Source: Bacteroidota bacterium (GTDB taxonomy: Bacteria > Bacteroidota > Ignavibacteria > UBA10030). From it: a DNA stretch of 64,000 bases. Each line of letters opens with the position of its first letter. The first letter of the stretch is position 1. The position numbers and the translations under genes are program-made. The stretch is taken from assembly GCA_021813905.1 (NCBI GenBank), contig JAKAJH010000006.1, positions 21,953 through 85,952 of the forward strand. Reading direction: 5' to 3'. The notes under the pieces were generated by a model. It was not told the origin of the DNA. It ran no database searches and saw only the letters and a program-made list of their open reading frames with translations. Positions 57,530-64,000 of the stretch are shown here, piece by piece.

Positions 57530-58573
57530 ATGAGTACGACATTCCGAGTCCTTGTCAGCGGCTTTCTGGCCGTGCTGTTCTCGTCCTGTCTCGACGTGGA
57601 AACGTCGACAGTCGTTCACCGCGACGGATCCGTCACGCGGACGATCTTCTTCACGGGGGACTCTGCGTCCGTCTACAGCGGTCACTATCCGCTGCCGCTC
57701 GATTCTTCGTGGCAGGTCAGTATTGCACGGAAAGACGAGAAGACACTCGTGTATCGCGCCGAGCGGACATTTGCGCATGTGCGGGACCTGAATCGGGGCG
57801 CCGCCGGCACCCGCGGCAAAACGCTGACATCCGTGTCTGACCTGGACGAGAGTTTTCGGTGGTTCTTCACCATTTACCGGTACACGGAGACATGGAAATG
57901 CTATCGGGTCGTCGATGCGGTGCCGCTCTCCGCCTATCTCTCCGACGCCGATCTCGATTTCGCGTACCGGCACGAGGTGCGAAAGGATTCCACCACCGCG
58001 CAAGACAGCACCCGCATGGAGGCCATCAAGGAGCGATACGAGGAATGGGAGAAGCGGAACATTTTCGAAGCATACTACCGGGAGTTCATTCGCGGAGTGC
58101 AGTCGCTGCATTCCCCGCGGCTGGCGGTTTCGGACGTCGAACGGCAGCGGCACCGGCTCTATGACAGCCTCGCGGCCGACCTTGTTGCGAACAAGACGAA
58201 CCTCGAGAGAACCTCGAAACGATTCGGCGCCGTTCTGGGCTCATCCGCCGCGCGGGATGCTTTCCGGGCCAATGCCGCCGGGTTCGATTCACTGAAGGCC
58301 CTGCTCGATTTTGAGGAATCAGGGCATGGGTCGAACTTCACCGCGTCGGTCACGATGCCCGGATTGATCGTCACGACCAACGCGGAAGGTGTCGAGGGCA
58401 ACACCGCTCACTGGAAGGATGCCTTTGCGCTGAACGAACTGCGCGATGTCACGTTGGACGTGGAATCGCGGGTGATCAACTGGTGGGCGGTGATCGGAAC
58501 GGGCATTGCGATCGCGGCCATCCTCGCGTACTTGCTTGTCGCCGCGTACAGACGAAAGCCGCGAACAATCTAG
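57530..58573 (+). CDS. lipoprotein with C-terminal membrane helix, unknown
   Basis: A 347-residue protein with lipobox 'VSGFLAVLFSSCLDVE' and a large external domain rich in charged helices ('RMEAIKERYEEWEKRNIFEA', 'NKTNLERTSKRFGAVLG'). A C-terminal membrane helix ('WWAVIGTGIAIAAILAYLLV') ends in a basic tail. A protein tethered at both ends is unusual. It starts 4 bases after the anti-sigma stop with AGAG upstream, so it belongs to the sigma operon and may be its sensor or main target. Confidence 0.7.
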   Translation: MSTTFRVLVSGFLAVLFSSCLDVETSTVVHRDGSVTRTIFFTGDSASVYSGHYPLPLDSSWQVSIARKDEKTLVYRAERTFAHVRDLNRGAAGTRGKTLTSVSDLDESFRWFFTIYRYTETWKCYRVVDAVPLSAYLSDADLDFAYRHEVRKDSTTAQDSTRMEAIKERYEEWEKRNIFEAYYREFIRGVQSLHSPRLAVSDVERQRHRLYDSLAADLVANKTNLERTSKRFGAVLGSSAARDAFRANAAGFDSLKALLDFEESGHGSNFTASVTMPGLIVTTNAEGVEGNTAHWKDAFALNELRDVTLDVESRVINWWAVIGTGIAIAAILAYLLVAAYRRKPRTI

Positions 58574-58584
58574 TCGCGGCTTTC
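58554..58584. terminator. hairpin terminator overlapping the lipoprotein stop
   Basis: A perfect 11-bp stem GAAAGCCGCGA / TCGCGGCTTTC with a 9-base loop spans the stop codon of the sigma-operon lipoprotein. T and A tracts within the stem ends allow weak termination on either strand. A second gene arrives from the other side. Confidence 0.6.
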
Positions 58585-58666
58585 AAGACCGGCAGGAACT
58601 CCGGCTGCATCCGAACGCGTGACGCAGCCGGACTCTCAGTTCATTTGACCAACCTGATGTTCCTTG

Positions 58667-58698
58667 CGTACGCTCGTACCCACGTACGCTCATGTTTT
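58667..58698. repeat. 8-bp-period degenerate tandem repeat (CGTACNCT type)
   Basis: Units CGTACGCT, CGTACCCA, CGTACGCT and the degenerate CATGTTTT are in exact 8-base register. The array lies in the gap between the convergent lipoprotein and S9 peptidase genes. CGTACGCT also opens the array near 10.06 kb. Confidence 0.7.
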
Positions 58699-58700
58699 CC

Positions 58701-60770
58701 CTAGTTCCCCACCCTGGCTTCACGCACCATCTTCATCACATCGTACGGCGCCGGATCTCCGCCCAGATATTTGTGGAACCAGTCGAGATGCGCATCATAA
58801 TAGAGCGGCATGGATTTGACGTTGTTGGGCCAGTGCCCGTCGTTGGGGAACACAATCAGGCGCGACGGCACGTTCATCACCTGGAGATCGGAGAAGAACT
58901 CGAGGCTTTGCGTGTAGGGCACCCGGTAGTCACGTTCGCCCGTGATGACAAGGCACGGGGTCCTGAAGTTCTTCACGTACTGATTCGGGGACCACTTCAG
59001 ATACAGGTCGCTTTCCCACGGCAAACCGTTGAGATCCCATTCGGGGAACCACAGTTCTTCCGTCGCACCGTGCATGGCGGTCAGATCATACACGCCCATC
59101 ATCGCGGCGATCGCCTTGAAGCGCGCCGTGTGTCCTTCCAGCCACATCATCATGTAGCCGCCGAAGCTCCATCCCATCGCGCCCATCCGGTCGGCATCGA
59201 CGTAAGGCAGATGCGAGAGCGAATCCGCCACCGCCATCACGTCCTCATACACTTTCCCGCCCCAGTCCTTTGAAATGGCCGCGGTGTACGACTGTCCGTA
59301 GCCGGTGGAACCGTGCGGATTGGGGAACGCCACAATGTATCCGGAACCGGGATACACCTGCCAGTCGCCGCGGAACGCATCTTCCCACTGCGACTGCGGC
59401 CCGCCGTGCACGTTGAGGATCAGCGGATACTTCTTGTTGGGATCGAAATTGTGCGGCTTGACAAGGAACGTGTGTACCTTCACGCCTGTCGGCGAGGTGA
59501 TCCAGAGCTCTTCCGCCGGACGGATGTCAACCGCGTCTTCCACCGGCTTGTTGAACGTCGTCAGCCGCACCGGATTCGCCGCGCCGTTCTTGCCCAGCGT
59601 CGCGCGCCAGATCTCGACCGGATCCGCAATGCCGCGTCGCGTGTACACGAGCGTCTTTCCGTCGGGCGAAATGTCGAACGCGTCGATGGTTTTCACGTCG
59701 AGCACCGGCGTGATCTTCTTCGACGCGATGTCAACGCGGTACATCGGCACATGGCCTTTCACGTCGGCCGTGAAGTAGATCGATCGCGAGTCGGGAGCCC
59801 AGGCGAACGCATCGATCCAGTTGTCGAACTGCCCTTCGGTGAGGATGATCCGCTCGCCGGAGGAGCGGTCCATGATCGCGAGCCGCTTCAGATCGGACTC
59901 GTAGCCCGGTGTCAGCTGCACAATGTAGGCGATGTACTTGCGGTCGGGTGAGTACGCCGGCTGATCGTCGCAGGCGGTGTTGTTCCTGGTGATGTCGGTT
60001 GCGGTTCCCCCATCCACCGGGACGGTGAAGAGATCCTTGTTCGTCGAGCGTGCTTCCACCGCGTCATGATTCGAAACGAAGCAGACCTGCTTGCCATCCG
60101 GCGCGAACACGGCCTGTGCTTCGCCGAATCCCGGCGCATCATGATCGCCGGAGGTCAGGTCCGTGACGCTGTTCTTCGCCAGATCGTAGTAGAACGTGTG
60201 CGTACGTTTTCCGTCCGACCAGGCGGTCCAGTGCCGGTAGAGCAATCCGTCCGCGAGGTGCGCCTGTACCGGGCCGCTGTCGTGCAGCTCGTCCCGCTCT
60301 TTGTTCAGCGCGTCATCCGCGCCGAACTCCGGGTACACGTCACTTGCGAAGAGAAATCCGTCCCCGTTCGGCGCAACGACCAGATTGCCGACGCCGGTCG
60401 AGATGTGCGTGACCTGCTCGGCCTCGCCGCCGTCGATCGGGAGACGCCATACCTGCGGACCGTCCTTTCGGGTGGAGATGAAGAGGATGGATTTGCCGTC
60501 GGGCATCCATGCCGGCGAGTAGTCGGCGGCCGGGCTGGTGGTCAGCTTTCGCAGGTCGGAGCCGTCGAGGTTCATGACATAGACATCGGCGTTCGTCTTC
60601 CCCTGCTCCAGAAAGCTTTCCGTCACCGAAAAGACGATCATCCTGCCGTTGGGGGAGATCTGCGGGCCTGCCACAGCTTTGATCTTGTAGAGATCGGCGA
60701 CGGTGAACGGCTTCTTCTGCGCCATTCCCAGCGCCGAAACGCACAGCAGCAACGCGAGTACGCGCTTCAT
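58701..60770 (-). CDS. S9 family (prolyl-oligopeptidase-type) exported peptidase
   Basis: A 689-residue exported serine peptidase: signal MKRVLALLLCVSALGMAQ, then a beta-propeller with TolB-like repeats ('YSPAWMPDGKSILFISTRKD', 'QPAYSPDRKYIAYIV'). The C-terminal alpha/beta-hydrolase has Ser in 'MGAMGWSFGGYMMMW', Asp in 'VITGERDYRVPYTQSLEFF' and His in 'FPNDGHWPNN'. It fits the acylaminoacyl-/dipeptidyl-peptidase subgroup. With the S46 enzyme it gives the cell two exported peptide-trimming enzymes. The ATG at MKRVLALL has AGGATG upstream. Confidence 0.93.
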   Translation of the reverse strand: MKRVLALLLCVSALGMAQKKPFTVADLYKIKAVAGPQISPNGRMIVFSVTESFLEQGKTNADVYVMNLDGSDLRKLTTSPAADYSPAWMPDGKSILFISTRKDGPQVWRLPIDGGEAEQVTHISTGVGNLVVAPNGDGFLFASDVYPEFGADDALNKERDELHDSGPVQAHLADGLLYRHWTAWSDGKRTHTFYYDLAKNSVTDLTSGDHDAPGFGEAQAVFAPDGKQVCFVSNHDAVEARSTNKDLFTVPVDGGTATDITRNNTACDDQPAYSPDRKYIAYIVQLTPGYESDLKRLAIMDRSSGERIILTEGQFDNWIDAFAWAPDSRSIYFTADVKGHVPMYRVDIASKKITPVLDVKTIDAFDISPDGKTLVYTRRGIADPVEIWRATLGKNGAANPVRLTTFNKPVEDAVDIRPAEELWITSPTGVKVHTFLVKPHNFDPNKKYPLILNVHGGPQSQWEDAFRGDWQVYPGSGYIVAFPNPHGSTGYGQSYTAAISKDWGGKVYEDVMAVADSLSHLPYVDADRMGAMGWSFGGYMMMWLEGHTARFKAIAAMMGVYDLTAMHGATEELWFPEWDLNGLPWESDLYLKWSPNQYVKNFRTPCLVITGERDYRVPYTQSLEFFSDLQVMNVPSRLIVFPNDGHWPNNVKSMPLYYDAHLDWFHKYLGGDPAPYDVMKMVREARVGN

Positions 60771-60842
60771 CGGACATCCTTTCTTCAATAATTGGAGCGA
60801 ACTGTGAAGAAGATACGGATGAGAGGAGAGAGATGAAAGCGA

Positions 60843-60898
60843 AAGGCGGTGAAGCGGTGGGACGGTTCGACGGTGCGTCGGTGAGTGCGTGTGTGAGG
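60843..60898. repeat. 8-bp-period degenerate tandem repeat (NNNNCGGT type)
   Basis: Octamers in exact register: AAGGCGGT, GAAGCGGT, GGGACGGT, TCGACGGT and GCGTCGGT, then the more degenerate GAGTGCGT and GTGTGAGG. It lies between the DUF1858 gene and the S9 peptidase gene. Same period as the CGTAC arrays but a different core. Confidence 0.7.
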
Positions 60899-60904
60899 TG
60901 CGGC

Positions 60905-61111
60905 TCAGGGGGCGTTGGAGAGAGCGTTAAGATCGTTGACGAACGCAGCGATCTGGGCGTCCTCGAATCCCTTCTCGCGCGCGGCGCTTTCCAGCGTACC
61001 CCAGATCGGCTCACCGCAGGCAAGACATTTGATGCCGTGATCCATCAGGTAGGCGACGGAGCCGGGAACGTCGCGGACGAGATCTTCGATCTGCACGTCT
61101 TTTGTCACCAT
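60905..61111 (-). CDS. DUF1858-domain protein
   Basis: A 68-residue protein consisting of a DUF1858 domain: 'DLVRDVPGSVAYLMDHGIKC' then 'LACGEPIWGTLESAAREKG'. The two cysteines in 'KCLACGEP' are the conserved pair of this family. Relatives accompany hybrid-cluster or ScdA/RIC iron-sulfur proteins. Here no such partner is adjacent. The longer ORF in the track adds a basic non-conserved lead and is rejected. Confidence 0.82.
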   Translation of the reverse strand: MVTKDVQIEDLVRDVPGSVAYLMDHGIKCLACGEPIWGTLESAAREKGFEDAQIAAFVNDLNALSNAP

Positions 61112-61378
61112 CGGTTGAATCCTTTCGCCGGAATTGCTTCTGTTTCTCCCGATGAGATGCGCGAATTGGCCGTACGATCCTCCTCCGTGGGCAGCGCCAT
61201 CCCTCGCCTGTGTAAGCCGAGGGAATTCACGCTGCATGCGTCGTGTTCTGACGCATCGCTGATCCTGAATTTTTTTTCTCTTGACTTTCTCTCCCGGCCG
61301 CTGCATCATAGCGCCATCATTCGGGGATCAAGGGGTCCTATCAGAAGCTGATCACCATTTGTCCGACAAGGGGGACGC
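61112..61378. other. intergenic region with poly-T tract and possible promoter
   Basis: About 270 bases between divergent genes. It contains a run of eight T, then TTGACT followed after about 18 bases by CATCAT, a weak sigma-70-like arrangement that could serve the plus-strand gene at 61,379. No RNA gene was recognised. Confidence 0.3.
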
Positions 61379-62248
61379 ATGGGGGGCACTCAGGGGTGTC
61401 TTACCGCGGTGGCTGTCATTCTGCTGGTCTTGCCAGGTCCGTTCGCAACGGCGCAGGTTGTCATTCGCGAACGCATCGCAATATCTCCCTCACCTCCGCA
61501 GTCCCCGCCCAATCTTTCGGTTTCATCGTCGCGCGCCCTGCTCGAAAAGCGTACAACTTCATACGGGGGACAGTACATCACCACGACCCGTTCCGGCGTG
61601 CGGATCACAATGTCCGGGATCGTCGAAATCGGGGAACTGCCGCGCGGAACCGGGTACGAGCTGGAGGTGGGGGCCGGCAGCACGTCTGTCGTGATCGATC
61701 GCAGAGTGTATTTGTGCGACTACTCGCGCCAGCAGGCAACCACAGCGTTCCCTCCCACAACCATCCCGCTGTGCGGCACGATCACCGCGGGACTCCGTCT
61801 GCTGAAACGATCCACCTACACGTATTATTGCTCAAGTGCTTGGGCGGGTTCCGGGACGTCGCTCACCGTCAGCGGCAACGAAGCGACCTACACGCTCGAG
61901 GGGATGTTGACCGATCTTGACGTCTATCCTGCCAGACTTGTTCCGATCGTCGCCACGGTGAGGGTGTCGGCCTCGGTCGACCCTGCCTACGAAGTTGCGC
62001 GGATCGACGTGCAACCGAATGGGGCCGAGCTCGTCTGCGGCGGATCGGTGGGCGTATCGGTTGCCGCGTATGACGGGAACGGTCGATCGGTTACAACCTG
62101 TCCCGGCAGTGAGCCCATGACGTGCATCGCTCGGCACAATCTCTGTTTGGCCTATCGTTTCGGCCTTCAATTACGCCGATCATCGACTGGGAGCTACTTA
62201 TCGACCAAGCACCGACCATCCACTTCGGACCAAGGAACGTTAACATGA
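61379..62248 (+). CDS. exported protein of unknown function, C-terminus probably truncated or shifted
   Basis: A 289-residue protein with signal peptide ('CLTAVAVILLVLPGPFATAQ') and beta-rich sequence: 'GVRITMSGIVEIGELPRGTG', 'AGSTSVVIDRRVYLCDY' and 'ATVRVSASVDPAYEVARIDV'. After 'LVCGGSVGVSVAAYDGNGRS' it should continue as an Ig-like repeat. Instead, after 'TTCPGSEP', it turns into low-sense, Arg/Ser-rich sequence and stops. This happens just where base composition falls, suggesting that the true C-terminus was lost at the junction. GGGGGA precedes the ATG. Confidence 0.6.
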   Translation: MGGTQGCLTAVAVILLVLPGPFATAQVVIRERIAISPSPPQSPPNLSVSSSRALLEKRTTSYGGQYITTTRSGVRITMSGIVEIGELPRGTGYELEVGAGSTSVVIDRRVYLCDYSRQQATTAFPPTTIPLCGTITAGLRLLKRSTYTYYCSSAWAGSGTSLTVSGNEATYTLEGMLTDLDVYPARLVPIVATVRVSASVDPAYEVARIDVQPNGAELVCGGSVGVSVAAYDGNGRSVTTCPGSEPMTCIARHNLCLAYRFGLQLRRSSTGSYLSTKHRPSTSDQGTLT

Positions 62249-62330
62249 TTTGAAACCTTGTGAATTGTTGATACATTTGCAGCGCAACTCAACTGTCCAC
62301 ATTCTCAGTCCCACCTGCGGGGCCACACCG

Positions 62331-63914
62331 ATGGAAAGAGTTACGAAGCAATCTCTGTTTGGAGAGCTCGACTTCCAGCGACTCCACCTTAATCCAAGCT
62401 TCAAGGAAGACAGTGTACGCGAAGTTATCGTTCTTCCTCTACTGATGGCGCTAGGCTACAGCCAAGCAAACATTATAAGAAGCATGGCTCTGAAGCATCC
62501 ATTTCTCAGGATCGGTAGCAAGAAGAGACCAATTACCTTAGTTCCGGATTATACACTTCGTGTCGACGGAGTGTACCCTTGGGTGCTCGATGCAAAGACC
62601 ATAACAGAAGCAGTAATGGATGCCGACAATATTGAACAGGTGTATAGTTATTCATCTCATCCAGAGATTCGCAGTACGTACTTCGCCATATGCAATGGAC
62701 TCCAATTTGCGCTCTTTCGAAGAGAGTTCACAAATCAGCCGTTGCTCCTGTTTGAGGTGGACCAACTCGAATTCTACTGGGATAGACTCCGCGCATACGT
62801 TTCACCGGATAGCTTTCATTTTGGCAAGTCCTTCACGTACGAGAACACCGGCGCTTCAATCAAGAATGATGCATCATTTGACTACGCGCACAGGCCTTTA
62901 CTCAATGAAATACCGGTAAAGAAACAACAGGCGAAACGGCATTTCGGTGTGCATGGCTACTTCACAAAACAGTCCTGGAATGTCGTGAGCGAGTACATCA
63001 AGAACTACACGAAACCAGGCGATCTAGTACTCGATCCTTTTGGCGGATCAGGAATCACGCTCGTAGAGGCGTTGATGACGGACAGAAGGGCCATTCACGT
63101 AGATCTAAATCCCATGTCCGTATTTATGACTGAGGGCTTGATTGCCCCGGTGAAGATATCCGAGCTAGTAGATGCCTTTAGCCGCATTAAACAGAAATAC
63201 GAGAAATCCGTACCGCACACAGCAGGCGAGATGAAGAAGGCATTGTCTCAATATTCGTACCCGCATGGCGACAAGCTCCCCAAGGGTTCGGATGTCCGCA
63301 CCGTAGAACAACTATTCACACGCCAACAACTTGCACAACTCGCCCTACTTAAACATCTTATCGCCAAAGAGAAAGATGCTGCAATCCGTAAGTCACTACT
63401 TCTAGCTTTTTCCAGCACCGTCACCAAAATCAACAGAACGTACCACAATTCAGGCCAACGCATTGAGAATGCAGGCGATTGCGCAGCCTTTCGATACTAC
63501 AGATATCGCATTGCCCGAACCGAAGTTCAGCTAGACGTATGGACCAGCTTCGAAACGAAATTCAGAAAACTACTCAATGCAAAACAAGAGATTCAACCAA
63601 AGATAAACACCGAGACAATCGGCAACGCATCGACACTGAAGGCAAGCGCCACCGATTTGCATTGGCTCGCAAATGAAAGTGTCGACTACATCTACACCGA
63701 CCCACCCTATGGTAAGAAGATCCCCTACCTTGATTTGTCTGTCATGTGGAACGCTTGGCTGGACCTGAAGGTTACTCGAAAAGATCGCCAGTTGGAAGCC
63801 ATAGAAGGTGGTGACGACGGCAAGACAAAATTCGAGTATAACTCGTTGATGGCTGCAAGCATACGGGAGATGTATATATTGCCCCCCACGACGATGAGAC
63901 AGCCAGGAGGTTGA
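62331..63914 (+). CDS. PD-(D/E)xK nuclease-DNA methyltransferase fusion, interrupted at its 3' end
   Basis: A 527-residue product. Residues 20-150 look like an HsdR-N-type PD-(D/E)xK nuclease: 'KEDSVREVIVLPLLMALGYS', Pro-Asp at 72-73 in 'ITLVPDYTLRVDG', and Asp-Ala-Lys at 87-89 in 'WVLDAKTI'. A methyltransferase follows with SAM motif 'LVLDPFGGSGITLVEAL' (235-241) and catalytic DPPY at 457-460 ('YTDPPYGKKIPYLDL'). Sequence sense ends abruptly after 'SLMAASIREMY', before the expected 'RVLK' segment. The DNA is clearly AT-richer than the rest, with different codon use, indicating transfer. Role: restriction-modification or phage defence. Confidence 0.75.
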   Translation: MERVTKQSLFGELDFQRLHLNPSFKEDSVREVIVLPLLMALGYSQANIIRSMALKHPFLRIGSKKRPITLVPDYTLRVDGVYPWVLDAKTITEAVMDADNIEQVYSYSSHPEIRSTYFAICNGLQFALFRREFTNQPLLLFEVDQLEFYWDRLRAYVSPDSFHFGKSFTYENTGASIKNDASFDYAHRPLLNEIPVKKQQAKRHFGVHGYFTKQSWNVVSEYIKNYTKPGDLVLDPFGGSGITLVEALMTDRRAIHVDLNPMSVFMTEGLIAPVKISELVDAFSRIKQKYEKSVPHTAGEMKKALSQYSYPHGDKLPKGSDVRTVEQLFTRQQLAQLALLKHLIAKEKDAAIRKSLLLAFSSTVTKINRTYHNSGQRIENAGDCAAFRYYRYRIARTEVQLDVWTSFETKFRKLLNAKQEIQPKINTETIGNASTLKASATDLHWLANESVDYIYTDPPYGKKIPYLDLSVMWNAWLDLKVTRKDRQLEAIEGGDDGKTKFEYNSLMAASIREMYILPPTTMRQPGG

Positions 63915-64000
63915 GAGAATAAGAGAATTCGTCATTGCGAAAATGGTATCTGGTTCTCATACTACCAACATCACCAATGGGAGAACCGGACCATGCCACA
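63873..64000. other. foreign-looking sequence breaking the methyltransferase gene
   Basis: From here to the window edge the methyltransferase reading is lost in every frame. No other protein is identifiable in the 128 bases present. AGGAGG occurs near 63,905, and an ATG near 63,942 could begin a new gene that leaves the window. An inserted mobile element is the simplest explanation, but no terminal repeat could be recognised. Confidence 0.35.

Overview
The window is about 60% GC, densely coded, and carries long runs of genes on one strand. Three features place it in the Bacteroidota/Chlorobiota/Ignavibacteria part of the tree. First, a secreted GH18 protein ends in a textbook type IX secretion (T9SS) sorting domain with the 'NYPNPFNPST' signature, and a second, decayed gene ends in a similar domain. 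Second, there is an S46 dipeptidyl-peptidase. Third, one upstream region fits the TTG-N20-TAnnTTT promoter shape. Two adjacent squalene/phytoene-synthase paralogues (HpnC, HpnD) and a complete mreBCD-PBP2-rodA operon point to a rod-shaped, triterpenoid-making, probably high-GC Ignavibacteria-like bacterium. No rRNA, tRNA or CRISPR was recognised.

Layout. 0.1-2.9 kb (-): hpnC-hpnD and a decayed T9SS beta-propeller gene. 3.1-8.1 kb (-): a three-gene block of a secreted WD40-caspase protein, a DUF4384 protein and a CHASE2-type class III nucleotide cyclase; this is the most system-like locus in the window. 8.4-12.4 kb (-): a small unknown, rarA, a ftsB/divIC-like gene, ddl and a class II aldolase. 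12.4-13.0 kb (+): two small membrane proteins ending in a strong terminator. 13.1-18.3 kb (-): a homocysteine methyltransferase/MTHFR fusion, a CusF-like lipoprotein, lysA, a DUF1611 protein and a site-2 protease, with overlapping starts and stops. 18.5-32.2 kb (-): a giant secreted protein, xerD, a sodium:solute symporter, a small lipoprotein, a STAS protein, a GT9-like protein, an outer-membrane barrel, ligA, a RodZ-like protein, a hybrid histidine kinase and a CheY-like regulator. 32.3-34.5 kb (-): S46 peptidase, divergent from a (+) run of a secreted barrel-like protein, a metallo-beta-lactamase-fold lipoprotein and a TIM-barrel-like secreted protein. 37.5-40.9 kb (-): HAD phosphatase, a conserved unknown, GH18-T9SS and a TPR protein. 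41-50 kb (+): purN-purH, mreB-mreC-mreD-mrdA-rodA, then a SpoIIE-type phosphatase. 50-50.8 kb: non-coding DNA with an IS256 transposase remnant. 50.8-58.6 kb (+): epimerase, CPBP protein, AUR1/PAP2-like protein, SRAP protein, a DUF1566-like membrane protein, a small secreted protein, then ECF sigma factor, anti-sigma factor and lipoprotein. 58.7-61.1 kb (-): S9 peptidase and a DUF1858 protein. 61.4-62.2 kb (+): a secreted protein that seems to lose its C-terminus. 62.3-64 kb: a sharply AT-richer segment with a PD-(D/E)xK nuclease-DNA methyltransferase fusion that is itself interrupted near the right edge.

Cross-cutting observations. Four gene junctions carry degenerate tandem arrays with an exact 8-bp period (three of CGTACNCT type, one of NNNNCGGT type). 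Two other junctions carry 7-bp-period arrays of GNCAATT type. The right end looks like the start of an acquired restriction/defence island.
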